A DNA stretch of 64,000 nucleotides, taken from positions 682,001 to 746,000 of the forward strand of contig NW_027478522.1 in the NCBI RefSeq assembly GCF_051014685.1, in the 5' to 3' direction. The position numbers and the translations under genes are program-made. Origin of the DNA: Ptiloglossa arizonensis (Eukaryota; Arthropoda; Insecta; Hymenoptera; Colletidae). Shown in pieces: positions 37,578 through 50,904 of this stretch (the stretch's first letter is position 1; every line of letters starts with the position of its first letter). The notes beneath the pieces are model-generated. The model saw only the letters and a list, made by a program, of their open reading frames with translations, did no database searches and was not told the origin of the DNA.

Positions 37578-38262
37578 TAGAAGCTCGCCCGATTACAACG
37601 GTATGCGTACTTTTCCGCTAGGCCGTTCTAGTTATTCGTTTCGAGCATCAGAAATGCGAAAATTTTGAGTTTCTCAAGCGTTTCTTACCTCCAAACTGCC
37701 ATATCTCGCGAACTGATTGACCAATCCGCAAAATTTCTGTTGCATCTGAAAGTAGAAACCCGCCCGATTACAACGGTATGTGTAGTTTTCCCCTAGGCCG
37801 TTCTAGTTATTCGTCTCGAGCATCAGAACTGCGAAAATTTTGAGTTTCTCAAGCGTTTCTTACCTCCAAACTGCCATATCTCGCGAACTGATTGACCAAT
37901 CCGCAAAATTTCTGTTGCATCTGAAAGTAGAAACTCGCCCGATTACAACGGTATGCGTACTTTTCCCCTAGGCCGTTCTAGTTATGCTTGTCGAGCATCA
38001 GAACTGCGAAAATTTTGAGTTTCTCAAGCGTTTCTTACTTCCAAACTCCCATCTCTCGCGAACGGATTGACCAATCCGCAGAATTTCTGTTGCATCTGAA
38101 AGTAGGAACTAGCCCGATTACAACGGTATGCGTACTTTTCCCCTAGACCGTTCTAGTTATTCGTTTCGGGCATCAGAACTGTGAACATTTTGAGTTTCTC
38201 AACCGTTTCTACCTCCAAACTGCCATATCTCGCGAACGGATTGACCAATCCGCAAAATTTCT
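37578..38262 (+). repeat. Right end of HOR block 2
   Basis: Four monomers ending with the TATGCTTGTCGAG class (CATCTCTCGCG, CGCAGAATTT) and the CTAGACCG / CGGGCATCAG class. Here CGGATTGACC replaces the CGGTTTGACC of earlier copies while CGCAGAATTT is kept. Confidence 0.75.
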
Positions 38263-40600
38263 GTTGCATCTGAAAGTAGGAACTCGCCCGATTACAACGG
38301 TATGCGTACTTTTCCCCTAGGCCGTTCTAGTTATTCGTCTCGAGCATCAGAACTGCCAAACTTTTGAGTTTCTCAAGCGTTTCTTACCTCCAAACTGCAA
38401 TATCTCGCGAACGGATAGACCAATCCGCAAAATTTCTGTTGCATCTGAAAGTAGAAACTCGCCCGATTAGAACGGTATGCGTACTTTTCCCCTAGGCCGT
38501 TCTAGTTATTCTTTTCGAGCATCAGAACTGCGAAAATTTTGAGTTTCTCAAGCGTTTCTTACCTCCAAACTGCCATATCTCGCGAACGGATTGACCAATC
38601 CTCAAAATTTCTGTTGCATCTGAAAGTAGAAACTCGCCCGATTACAACGGTATGCGTACTTTTCCCCTAGGCCGTTCCAGTTATTCGTTTCGAGCATCAG
38701 AACTGCGAATATTTTGAGTTTCTCAAGCGTTTCTTACTTACAAACTGCCACATCTCGGGAACGGATCGACCAATCCGCAAAATTTCTGTGGTATCTGAAA
38801 GTAGAATCTCGGCCAATTACAACGGTATGTGTACTTTTCCCCTAGGCCATTCTAGGTATTCGTTTCGAGCATCAGAACTGCGAAAATTTTGAGTTTCTCA
38901 ATCGTTTCTTACCTCCAAACTGCCATATCTCGCGAACGGATTGACCAATCCGCGAAATTTCTGTTGCATCTGAAAGCAGAAGCTCGCCCGATTACAACGG
39001 TATGCGTACTTTTCCGCTAGGCCGTTCTAGTTATTCGTTTCGAGCATCAGAAATGCGAAAATTTTGAGTTTCTCAAGCGTTTCTTACCTCCAAACTGTCA
39101 TATCTCGCTAACGGATTGACCAATCCGCAAAATTTCTGTTGCATCTGAAAGTAGAAACTCGCCCGATTACAACGGTATGCGTACTTTTCCCCTAGGCCGT
39201 TCTAGTTATTCGTTTCGAGCATGAGAACTGTGAACATTTTGAGTTTCTCAAGCGTTTCTTACCTCCACACTGCCATATCTCGCGAACGGATTGACCAATC
39301 CGCAAAATTTCTGTTGCATCTGAAAGTACAAACTCGCCCGATTACAACGGTATGCGTACTTTTCCCCTAGGCCGTTCTAGTTATTCGTTTCGAGCATCAG
39401 AGCTGCGAAAATTTTGAGTTTCTCAAGCGTTTCTTACCTCCAAACTCCCATATCTCGCGAACGGATTGACCAATCCGCAAAATTTCTGTTGCATCTGAAA
39501 GTAGAAACCCGCCCGATTACAACGGTATGCGTACTTTTCCCCTAGGTCATTCTAGTTCTTCGTTTCGAGCATCAGAACTGCGAATATTTTGAGTTCCTCA
39601 AGCGTTTCTTACTTACAAACTGCCACATCTCGCGAACGGATCGACCAATCCCCAAAATTTCTGTGGTATCTGAAAGTAGAAACTCGGCCAATTACAACGG
39701 TATGTGTACTTTTCCCCTAGGCCATTCTAGTTATTCGTTTCGAGCATCAGAACTGCGAAAATTTTGAGTTTCTCAAGCGTTTCTTACCTCCAAACTGCCA
39801 TATCTCACGAACGGATGGACCAATCCGCAAAATTTCTGTTGCATCTGAAAGTAGAAGCTCGCCCGATTACAACGGTATGCGTACTTTTCCGCTAGGCCGT
39901 TCTAGTTATGCGTTTCGAGCATCAGAAATGCGAAAATTTTGAGTTTCTCAAGCGTTTCTTACGTCCAAACTGCCATATCTCGCGAACTGATTGAACAATC
40001 CGCAAAATTTCTGTTGCATCTGAAAGTAGAAACCCGCCCGATTACAACGGTATGTGTAGTTTTCCCCTAGGTCATTCTAGTTCTTCGTTTCGAGCATCAG
40101 AACTGCGAATATTTTGAGTTCCTCAAGCGTTTCTTACTTACAAACTGCCACATCTCGCGAACGGATCGACCGTCCGCAAAATTTCTGTGGTTTCTGAAAG
40201 TAGAAACTCGGCCAATTACAACGGTATGTGTACTTTTCCCCTAGGCCATTCTAGTTATTCGTTTCGAGCATCAGAACTGCGAAAATTTTGAGTTTCTCAA
40301 GCGTTTCTTACCTCCAAACTGCCATATCTCGCTAACGGATTGACCAATCCGCAAAATTTCTGTTGCATCTGAAAGTAGAAACTCGCCCGATTACAACGGT
40401 ATGCGTACTTTTCCCCTAAACCCTTCTAGTTATTCGTTTCGAGCATCAGAACTGTGAACATTTTGAGTTTCTCAAGCGTTTCTTACCTCCAAACTGCCAT
40501 ACCTCGCGAACGGATTGACCAATCCGCAAAATTTCTGTTGCATCTGAAAGTAGAAACCCGCCAGATTACAACGGTATGCGTACTTTTCCCCTAGGCCGTC
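38263..40600 (+). repeat. Transition zone between the two HOR families
   Basis: It begins with the CTGCCAAAC / CTGCAATATC / GATTAGAACGG pair of HOR block 1 (last seen at 4,930). Monomers then show many single-copy changes: CATCTCGGGAAC (about 38,750), GAATCTCGG (about 38,805), CTAGGTATTCG, CTCAATCG, CGCTAACGG (about 39,107), AATCCCCAAAA (about 39,648) and a 1-bp deletion GACCGTCCGC (about 40,169). From about 40,330 the CGCTAACGG and ACCCTTCTAG variants of the right-hand family appear. Few variants are shared between neighbours, unlike either side. Confidence 0.75.
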
Positions 40601-42149
40601 TAGTTATTCGTCTCGAGCATCAGAACTGCGAAAATTTTGAGTTTCTCAAGCGTGTCTTACCTCCAAACTGCCATATCTCGCGAACGGATTGACCAATCCT
40701 CAAAATTTCTATTGCATCTGAAAGTAGAAACTCGCCCGATTACAACGATATGCGAACTTTTCCGCTAGGCCGTTCTAGTTATTCGTCTCGAGCATCAGAA
40801 GTGCGAAAATTTTGAGTTTCTCAAGCGTTTCTTACCTCCAAACTGCCATATCTCGCGAACGGATAGACAAATCTGCAAAATTTCTGTTGCATCTGAAAGT
40901 AGAAACTCGCCCGATTACAACGGTATGCGTACATTTCCCCTAGGCCGTTCTAGTTATGTTTGTCAAGCATCAGAACTGCGAAAATTTTGAGTTTCTCTAG
41001 CGTTTCTTACCTCGAAACTGCCATATCTCGCGAACGGATTAACCAATCCTCAAAATTTCTGTTGCATCTGAAAGTAGAAACTCGCCCCATTACAACGGTA
41101 TGCGTACTTTTCCCCTAGGCCGTTCTAGTTATGCTTGTCAAGCATCAGAACTGCGAAAATTTTGAGTTTCTCAAGCGATTCTTACCTCCAAACTGCCATA
41201 TCTCGCGAACGGATTGACCAATCCGCAAAATTTCTGTTGCATCTGAAAGTAGAAACTCGCCCGATTGCAAGGGTATGTGTACTTTTCCTCTAGGCCGTTC
41301 CTGTTATTCGTTTCGAGCATCAGAACTGCGAAAATTTTGAGTTTCTCAACCGTTTCTTACATCCAAACTGCCATATCTCGCGAACGGATTGACCTATCCG
41401 CAAAATTTCTGTTGCATCTGAAAGTAGAAACCCGCCAGATTACAACGGTATGCGTACTTTTCCCCTAGGCCGTCTAGTTATTCGTCTCGAGCATCAGAAC
41501 TGCGAAAATTTTGAGTTTCTCAAGCGTTTCTTACCTCCAAACTGCCATATCTCGCGAACGGATTGACCAATCCTCAAAATTTTCTATTGCATCTGAAAGT
41601 AGAAACTCGCCCGATTACAACGATATGCGTACTTTTCCGCTAGGCCGTTCTAGTTATTCGTCTCGAGCATCAGAACTGCGAAAATTTTGAGTTTCTCAAG
41701 CGTTTCTTACCTCCAAACTGCCATATCTCGCGAACGGATTGACCAATCCGCAAAATTTCTGTTGCATCTGAAAGTAGAAGCTCGCCCGATTACAACGGTG
41801 TGCGTACTTTTCCGCTAGGCCGTTCTAGTTATTCGTTTCGAGCATCCGAAGTGCGAAAATTTTGAGTTTCTCAAGCGTTTCTTACCTCCAAACTGCCATA
41901 TCTCGCGAACTGATTGACCAATCCGCAAAATTTCTGTTGCATCTGAAAGTAGAAGCTCGCCCGATTACAACGGTATGCGTACTTTACGGCTAGGCCGTTC
42001 TAGTTATTCGTTTCGAGCATCAGAAGTGCGAAAATTTTGAGTTTCTCAAGCGTTTCTTACCTCCAAACTGCCATATCTCGCGAACGGATAGACCAATCTG
42101 CAAAATTTCTGTTGCATCTGAAAGTAGAAACTCGCCCGATTACAACGGT

Positions 42150-43700
42150 ATGCGTACATTTCCCCTAGGCCGTTCTAGTTATGTTTGTCAAGCATCAGAA
42201 CTGCGAAAATTTTGAGTTTCTCTAGCGTTTCTTACCTCGAAACTGCCATATCTCGCGAACGGATTAACCAATCCTCAAAATTTCTGTTGCATCTGAAAGT
42301 AGAAACTCGCCCGATTACAACGGTATGTGTACTTTTCCCCTAGGCCGTGCCAGTTATTCGTTTCGACCATCAGAACTGCGAAAATTTTGAGTTTCTCAAG
42401 CGTTTCTTACCTCCAAACTGCCATATCTCGCGAACGGATTGACCAATCCGCAAAATTACTATTGCATCTGAATGTAGAAACTCGCCCGATTACAACGGTA
42501 TGGGTACTTTTCCCCTAGGCCGTTCTAGTTATTCGTTTCGAGCATCAGAACTGCGAAAATTTTGAGTTTCTCAAGCGTTTCTTACTTACAAACTGCCATA
42601 TCTCGCGAACGGATTGGCCAATCCGCAAAATTTCTGTTGCATCTGAAAGTAGAAACTCGCCCGATCACAACGGTATGCGTACTTTTCCCCTAGGCCGTTC
42701 TGGTTATTCGTTTCGAGCATCAGAACTGCGAAAATTTTGAGTTGCTCCAGCGTTTCTTACCTCCAAGCTGCCATATCTCGCGAAAGGATTGACCAATCCG
42801 CAAAATTTCTGTTGCATCTGAAAGTAGCAACTCGCCCAATTACAACGGTATGCGTACTTTTCCCCTAGGTACTTCTAGTTATTCGTTTCGAGCATCAGAA
42901 CTGCGAATATTTTGAGTTTCTCAAGCGATTCTTACTTACAATCTGCTATATCTCGCGAACGGATTGAGCAATCCGCAAAATTTCTATTGCATCTGAATGT
43001 AGAAACCAGCCCGATTACAACGGTATGCGTACTTTTCCCCTAGGCCGTTCTAGTTATGCTTGTCGAGGATCAGAACTGCGAAAATTTAGAGTTTCTCAAG
43101 CGTTTCTTACCTCCAAACTGCCATATCTCGCGAACGGATTGACCAATCCGCAAAATTTCTGTTGCATCTGAAAGTAGAAACTCGCCCGATTGCAACGCTA
43201 TGTGTGCTTTGCCTCTAGGCCGTTCTAGTTATGCTTGTCAAGCATCAGAACTGCGAAAATTTTAAGTTTCTCGAGCGATTCTTACCTCCAAACTGCCATA
43301 TCTCGCGAACGGATTGACCAATCCTCAAAATTTCTGTTGCATCCAAAAGTAGAAACTCGCCCGATTACAACGGTATGCGTACTTTTCCCCTAGGTACTTC
43401 TAGTTATTCGTTTCGAGCATCAGAACTGCGAATATTTTGAGTTTCTCAAGCGTTTCTTACTTACAATCTGCCACACCTCGCGAACGGATTGACCAATCCG
43501 CAAAATTTCTGTTGCATCTGAAAGTAGAAGCTCGCCCGATTACAACGGTATGCGTACTTTTCCGCTAGGCCGTTCTAGTTATTCGTTTCGAGCATCAGAA
43601 ATGCGAAAATTTTGAGTTTCTCAAGCGTTTCTTACGTCCAAACTGCCATATCTCGCGAACTGATTGACCAATCCGCAAAATTTCTGTTGCATCTGAAAGT
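42150..43700 (+). repeat. Right-family 10-mer block, copy 1
   Basis: Ordered markers are GTACATTTCCCC/TATGTTTGTCAAGC, GCCGTGCCAG with CGACCATCAG (42,348), GAATGTAGAAA, CGGATTGGCC, TGGTTATTCG, CGAAAGGATTG, GGTACTTCTAG, GAGGATCAG with AAATTTAGAG, GTGTGCTTTGCCTC and CATCCAAAAG. The same order occurs near 49,150-50,870, 51,600-53,330 and 53,350-55,070. The GCCGTGCCAG monomer here lies 7,170 bp before its 49,497 counterpart (41 monomers minus 5 bp). Confidence 0.83.
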
Positions 43701-45659
43701 AGCAACTCGCCCAATTACAACGGTATGCGTACTTTTCCCCTAGGTACTTCTAGTTATTCGTTTCGAGCGTCAGAACTGCGAATATTTTGAGTTTCTCAAG
43801 CGTTTCTTACTTACAATCTGCCATATCTCGCGAACGGATTGACCAATCCGCAAAATTTCTATTGCATCTGAATGTAGAAACCAGCCCGATTACAACGGTA
43901 TGCGTACTTTTCCGCTAGGCCGTTCTAGTTATTCGTTTCGAGCATCAGAAATGCGAAAATTTTGAGTTTCTCAAGCGTTCTTACGTCCAAACTGCCATAT
44001 CTCGCGAACTGATTGACCAATCCGCAAAATTTCTGTTGCATCTGAAAGTAGAAACCCGCCCGATTACAACGGTATGCGTAGTTTTCCCCTAGGTCATTCT
44101 AGTTCTTCGTTTCGAGCATCAGAACTGCGAATATTTTGAGTTCCTCAAGCGTTTCTTACTTACAAACTGCCACATCTCGCGAACGGATCGACCAATCCGC
44201 AAAATTTCTGTGGTATCTGAAAGTAGAAACTCGGCCAATTACAACGGTATGTGTACTTTTCCGCTAGGCCATTCTAGTTATTCGTTTCGAGCATCAGAAC
44301 TGCGAAAATTTTGAGTTTCTCAAGCGTTCTTACCTCCAAACTGCCATATCTCGCTAACGGATTGACCAATCCGCAAAATTTCTGTTGCATCTGAAAGTAG
44401 AAACTCGCCCGATTACAACGGTATGCGTACTTTTCCCCTAGACCCTTCTAGTTATTCGTTTCGAGCATCAGAACTGTGAACATTTTGAGTTTCTCAAGCG
44501 TTTCTTACCTCCAAACTGCCATACCTCGCGAACGGATTGACCAATCCGCAAAATTTCTGTTGCATCTGAAAGTAGAAACCCGCCAGATTACAACGGTATG
44601 CGTACTTTTCCCCTAGGCCGTTCTAGTTATTCGTCTCGAGCATCAGAACTGCGAAAATTTTGAGTTTCTCAAGCGTTTCTTACCTCCAAACTGCCATATC
44701 TCGCGTACTGATTGACCAATCCGCAAAATTTCTGTTGCATCTGAAAGTAGAAGCTCGCCCGATTACAACGGTATGCGTACTTTTCCCCTAGGCCGTTCTA
44801 GTTATTCGTCTCGAGCATCAGAACTGCGAAAATTTTGAGTTTCTCAAGCGTTTCTTACCTCCAAACTGCCATATCTCGCGAACGGATAGACCAATCTGCA
44901 AAATTTCTGTTGCATCTGAAAGTAGAAACTCGCCCGATTACAACGGTATGCGTACATTTCCCCTAGGCCGTTCTAGTTATGTTTGTCAAGCATCAGAACT
45001 GCGAAAATTTTGAGTTTCTCTAGCGTTTCTTACCTCGAAACTGCCATATCTCGCGAACGGATTAACCAATCCTCAAAATTTCTGTTGCATCTGAAAGTAG
45101 AAACTCGCCCCATTACAACGGTATGCGTACTTTTCCCCTAGGCCGTTCTAGTTATGCTTGTCAAGCATCAGAACTGCGAAAATTTTGAGTTGCTCAAGCG
45201 ATTCTTACCTCCAAACTGCCATATCTCGCGAACGGATTGACCAATCCGCAAAATTTCTGTTGCATCTGAAAGTAGAAACTCGCCCGATTGCAACGGTATG
45301 TGTACTTTTCCTCTAGGCCGTTCCTGTTATTCGTTTCGAGCATCAGAACTGCGAAAATTTTGAGTTTCTCAACCGTTTCTTACATCCAAACTGCCATGTC
45401 TCGCGAACGGATTGACCTATCCGCAAAATTTCTGTTGCATCTGAAAGTAGAAACCCGCCCGATTACAACGGTATGCGTACTTTTCCCCTAGGCCGTTCTA
45501 GTTATTCGTCTCGAGCATCAGAAATGCGAAAATTTTGAGTTTCTCAAGCGTTTCTTACGTCCAAACTGCCATATCTCGCGAACTGATTGAACAATCCGCA
45601 AAATTTCTGTTGCATCTGAAAGTAGAAACCCGCCCGATTACAACGGTATGTGTAGTTTT

Positions 45660-47795
45660 CCCCTAGGCCATTCTAGTTATTCGTTTCGAGCATCAGAACT
45701 GCGAAAATTTTGAGTTTCTCAAGCGTTTCTTACCTCCAAACTGCCATATCTCGCTAACGGATTGACCAATCCGCAAAATTTCTGTTGCATCTGAAAGTAG
45801 AAACTCGCCCGATTACAACGGTATGCGTACTTTTCCCCTAGACCCTTCTAGTTATTCGTTTCGAGCATCAGAACTGTGAACATTTTGAGTTTCTCAAGCG
45901 TTTCTTACCTCCAAACTGCCATACCTCGCGAACGGATTGACCAATCCGCAAAATTTCTGTTGCATCTGAAAGTAGAAACCCGCCAGATTACAACGGTATG
46001 CGTACTTTTCCCCTAGGCCGTCTAGTTATTCGTCTCGAGCATCAGAACTGCGAAAATTTTGAGTTTCTCAAGCGTTTCTTACCTCCAAACTGCCATATCT
46101 CGCGAACGGATTGACCAATCCTCAAAATTTCTATTGCATCTGAAAGTAGAAACTCGCCCGATTACAACGATATGCGAACTTTTCCGCTAGGCCGTTCTAG
46201 TTATTCGTCTCGAGCATCAGAACTGCGAAAATTTTGAGTTTCTCAAGCGTTTCTTACCTCCAAACTGCCATATCTCGCGAACGGATTGACCAATCCGCAA
46301 AATTTCTGTTGCATCTGAAAGTAGAAGCTCGCCCGATTACAACGGTGTGCGTACTTTTCCGCTAGGCCGTTCTAGTTATTCGTTTCGAGCATCCGAAGTG
46401 CGAAAATTTTGAGTTCCTCAAGCGTTTCTTACCTCCAAACTGCCATATCTCGCGAACTGATTGACCAATCCGCAAAATTTCTGTTGCATCTGAAAGTAGA
46501 AGCTCGCCCGATTACAACGGTATGCGTACTTTACGGCTAGGCCGTTCTAGTTATTCGTTTCGAGCATCAGAAATGCGAAAATTTTGAGTTTCTCAAGCGT
46601 TTCTTACGTCCAAACTGCCATATCTCGCGAACTGATTGAACAATCCGCAAAATTTCTGTTGCATCTGAAAGTAGAAACCCGCCCGATTACAACGGTATGT
46701 GTAGTTTTCCCCTAGGTCATTCTAGTTCTTCGTTTCGAGCATCAGAACTGCGAATATTTTGAGTTCCTCAAGCGTTTCTTACTTACAAACTGCCACATCT
46801 CGCGAACGGATCGACCAATCCGCAAAATTTCTGTGGTATCTGAAAGTAGAAACTCGGCCAATTACAACGGTATGTGTACTTTTCCCCTAGGCCATTCTAG
46901 TTATTCGTTTCGAGCATCAGAACTGCGAAAATTTTGAGTTTCTCAAGCGTTTCTTACCTCCAAACTGCCATATCTCGCTAACGGATTGACCAATCCGCAA
47001 AATTTCTGTTGCATCTGAAAGTAGAAACTCGCCCGATTACAACGGTATGCGTACTTTTCCCCTAGACCCTTCTAGTTATTCGTTTCGAGCATCAGAACTG
47101 TGAACATTTTGAGTTTCTCAAGCGTTTCTTACCTCCAAACTGCCATACCTCGCGAACGGATTGACCAATCCGCAAAATTTCTGTTGCATCTGAAAGTAGA
47201 AACCCGCCAGATTACAACGGTATGCGTACTTTTCCCCTAGGCCGTCTAGTTATTCGTCTCGAGCATCAGAACTGCGAAAATTTTGAGTTTCTCAAGCGTT
47301 TCTTACCTCCAAACTGCCATATCTCGCGAACGGATTGACCAATCCTCAAAATTTCTATTGCATCTGAAAGTAGAAACTCGCCCGATTACAACGATATGCG
47401 AACTTTTCCGCTAGGCCGTTCTAGTTATTCGTCTCGAGCATCAGAACTGCGAAAATTTTGAGTTTCTCAAGCGTTTCTTACCTCCAAACTGCCATATCTC
47501 GCGAACGGATTGACCAATCCGCAAAATTTCTGTTGCATCTGAAAGTAGAAGCTCGCCCGATTACAACGGTGTGCGTACTTTTCCGCTAGGCCGTTCTAGT
47601 TATTCGTTTCGAGCATCCGAAGTGCGAAAATTTTGAGTTCCTCAAGCGTTTCTTACCTCCAAACTGCCATATCTCGCGAACTGATTGACCAATCCGCAAA
47701 ATTTCTGTTGCATCTGAAAGTAGAAGCTCGCCCGATTACAACGGTATGCGTACTTTACGGCTAGGCCGTTCTAGTTATTCGTTTCGAGCATCAGA
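45660..47795 (+). repeat. 7-mer tandem repeat, offset 1,224 bp
   Basis: Segment 45,660-46,571 recurs at 46,884-47,795 (CGCTAACGG at 45,751 and 46,975; CGGTGTGCG at 46,347 and 47,571). The unit is seven monomers minus 1 bp, the deletion being GGCCGTCTAG. A third, partial step of the same size links 47,198-48,130 to 48,422-49,355, so the 7-mer was copied at least twice. Confidence 0.85.
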
Positions 47796-48454
47796 AGTGC
47801 GAAAATTTTGAGTTTCTCAAGCGTTTCTTACCTCCAAACTGCCATATCTCGCGAACGGATAGACCAATCTGCAAAATTTCTGTTGCATCTGAAAGTAGAA
47901 ACTCGCCCGATTACAACGGTATGCGTACATTTCCCCTAGGCCGTTCTAGTTATGTTTGTCAAGCATCAGAACTGCGAAAATTTTGAGTTTCTCTAGCGTT
48001 TCTTACCTCGAAACTGCCATATCTCGCGAACGGATTAACCAATCCTCAAAATTTCTGTTGCATCTGAAAGTAGAAACTCGCCCCATTACAACGGTATGCG
48101 TACTTTTCCCCTAGGCCGTTCTAGTTATGCTTGTCAAGCATCAGAACTGCGAAAATTTTGAGTTTCTCAAGCGATTCTTACCTCCAAACTGCCATATCTC
48201 GCGAACGGATTGACCAATCCGCAAAATTTCTGTTGCATCTGAAAGTAGAAACTCGCCCGATTGCAACGGTATGTGTACTTTTCCTCTAGGCCGTTCCTGT
48301 TATTCGTTTCGAGCATCAGAACTGCGAAAATTTTGAGTTTCTCAACCGTTTCTTACATCCAAACTGCCATATCTCGCGAACGGATTGACCTATCCGCAAA
48401 ATTTCTGTTGCACCTGAAAGTAGAAACCCGCCAGATTACAACGGTATGCGTACT

Positions 48455-50904
48455 TTTCCCCTAGGCCGTCTAGTTATTCGTCTCGAGCATCAGAACTGCG
48501 AAAATTTTGAGTTTCTCAAGCGTTTCTTACCTCCAAACTGCCATATCTCGCGAACGGATTGACCAATCCTCAAAATTTCTATTGCATCTGAAAGTAGAAA
48601 CTCGCCCGATTACAACGATATGCGTACTTTTCCGCTAGGCCGTTCTAGTTATTCGTCTCGAGCATCAGAACTGCGAAAATTTTGAGTTTCTCAAGCGTTT
48701 CTTACCTCCAAACTGCCATATCTCGCGAACGGATTGACCAATCCGCAAAATTTCTGTTGCATCTGAAAGTAGAAGCTCGCCCGATTACAACGGTGTGCGT
48801 ACTTTTCAGCTAGGCCGTTCTAGTTATTCGTTTCGAGCATCCGAAGTGCGAAAATTTTGAGTTTCTCAAGCGTTTCTTACCTCCAAACTGCCATATCTCG
48901 CGAACTGATTGACCAATCCGCAAAATTTCTGTTGCATCTGAAAGTAGAAGCTCGCCCGATTACAACGGTATGCGTACTTTACGGCTAGGCCGTTCTAGTT
49001 ATTCGTTTCGAGCATCAGAAGTGCGAAAATTTTGAGTTTCTCAAGCGTTTCTTACCTCCAAACTGCCATATCTCGCGAACGGATAGACCAATCTGCAAAA
49101 TTTCTGTTGCATCTGAAAGTAGAAACTCGCCCGATTACAACGGTATGCGTACATTTCCCCTAGGCCGTTCTAGTTATGTTTGTCAAGCATCAGAACTGCG
49201 AAAATTTTGAGTTTCTCTAGCGTTTCTTACCTCGAAACTGCCATATCTCGCGAACGGATTAACCAATCCTCAAAATTTCTGTTGCATCTGAAAGTAGAAA
49301 CTCGCCCCATTACAACGGTATGCGTACTTTTCCCCTAGGCCGTTCTAGTTATGCTTGTCGAGCATCAGAACTGCGAAAGTTTTGAGTTTCTCAAGCGTTT
49401 CTTACCTCCAAACTCCCATATCTCGCGAACGGATTGACCAATCCGCAAAATTTCTGTTGCATCTGAAAGTAGAAACTCGCCCGATTACAACGGTATGTGT
49501 ACTTTTCCCCTAGGCCGTGCCAGTTATTCGTTTCGACCATCAGAACTGCGAAAATTTTGAGTTTCTCAAGCGTTTCTTACCTCCAAACTGCCATATCTCG
49601 CGAACGGATTGACCAATCCGCAAAATTTCTATTGCATCTGAATGTAGAAACCAGCCCGATTACAACGGTATGCGTACTTTTCCCCTAGGCCGTTCTAGTT
49701 ATTCGTTTCGAGCATCAGAACTGCGAAAATTTTGAGTTTCTCAAGCGTTTCTTACTTACAAACTGCCATATCTCGCGAACGGATTGGCCAATCCGCAAAA
49801 TTTCTGTTGCATCTGAAAGTAGAAACTCGCCCGATCACAACGGTATGCGTACTTTTCCCCTAGGCCGTTCTGGTTATTCGTTTCGAGCATCAGAACTGCG
49901 AAAATTTTGAGTTGCTCCAGCGTTTCTTACCTCCAAACTGCCATATCTCGCGAAAGGATTGACCAATCCGCAAAATTTCTGTTGCATCTGAAAGTAGCAA
50001 CTCGCCCAATTACAACGGTATGCGTACTTTTCCCCTAGGTACTTCTAGTTATTCGTTTCGAGCATCAGAACTGCGAATATTTTGAGTTTCTCAAGCGTTT
50101 CTTACTTACAATCTGCCATATCTCGCGAACGGATTGACCAATCCGCAAAATTTCTATTGCATCTGAATGTAGAAACCAGCCCGATTACAACGGTATGCGT
50201 ACTTTTCCCCTAGGCCGTTCTAGTTATGCTTGTCGAGGATCAGAACTGCGAAAATTTAGAGTTTCTCAAGCGTTTCTTACCTCCAAACTGCCATATCTCG
50301 CGAACGGATTGACCAATCCGCAAAATTTCTGTTGCATCTGAAAGTAGAAACTCGCCCGATTGCAACGGTATGTGTGCTTTGCCTCTAGGCCGTTCTAGTT
50401 ATGCTTGTCAAGCATCAGAACTGCGAAAATTTTAAGTTTCTCAAGCGATTCTTACCTCCAAACTGCCATATCTCGCGAACGGATTGACCAATCCTCAAAA
50501 TTTCTGTTGCATCCAAAAGTAGAAACTCGCCCGATTACAACGGTATGCGTACTTTTCCCCTAGGTACTTCTAGTTATTCGTTTCGAGCATCAGAACTGCG
50601 AATATTTTGAGTTTCTCAAGCGTTTCTTACTTACAATCTGCCACACCTCGCGAACGGATTGACCAATCCGCAAAATTTCTGTTGCATCTGAAAGTAGAAG
50701 CTCGCCCGATTACAACGGTATGCGTACTTTTCCGCTAGGCCGTTCTAGTTATTCGTTTCGAGCATCAGAAATGCGAAAATTTTGAGTTTCTCAAGCGTTT
50801 CTTACGTCCAAACTGCCATATCTCGCGAACTGATTGACCAATCCGCAAAATTTCTGTTGCATCTGAAAGTAGAATCTCGCCCGATTACAACGGTATGCGT
50901 ACAT
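48455..50904 (+). repeat. 14-mer HOR, copy 1 (2,449 bp)
   Basis: A unit of 14 monomers minus 1 bp, from GGCCGTCTAG (48,465) to the next GGCCGTCTAG (50,914). I saw no difference between this and the following copy, including private markers such as TTTTCAGCTAGG (about 48,805 and 51,254). Near-perfect identity over 2.4 kb marks this as one of the youngest events in the window, or an assembly duplication. Confidence 0.88.

Larger units (their letters stand above)
40601..48454 (+). repeat. HOR block 3: second variant family
   Basis: Diagnostic variants absent from the left half: GTACATTTCCCC with TATGTTTGTCAAGC (about 40,930, 42,150, 44,950, 47,925), CGGTGTGCG (41,800, 46,347, 47,571), CATCCGAAGTGCG, ACTTTACGGCTAG (about 41,983, 46,531, 47,755), GGCCGTCTAG (minus 1 bp), GATTGCAACGG with CCTCTAGGCCGTTCCTG, CGCTAACGG, TAGACCCTTCTAG and GGTACTTCTAG. 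Length changes are few: deletions near 41,470, 43,980, 44,326, 46,019 and 47,245, and the only insertion in the window, AAAATTTTC at about 41,579. The 41,265 and 45,288 copies of the GATTGCAACGG monomer are 4,023 bp apart. Confidence 0.87.

Noticed and set aside
7701..38262. Sequencing-error origin for the 1-bp deletions
   Set aside because: ATTCATTCG and CGTTTCTACC recur with the same linked substitutions in many copies and follow HOR structure, so they are inherited variants. Single-copy changes such as those at 40,169 or 61,217 could still be errors.
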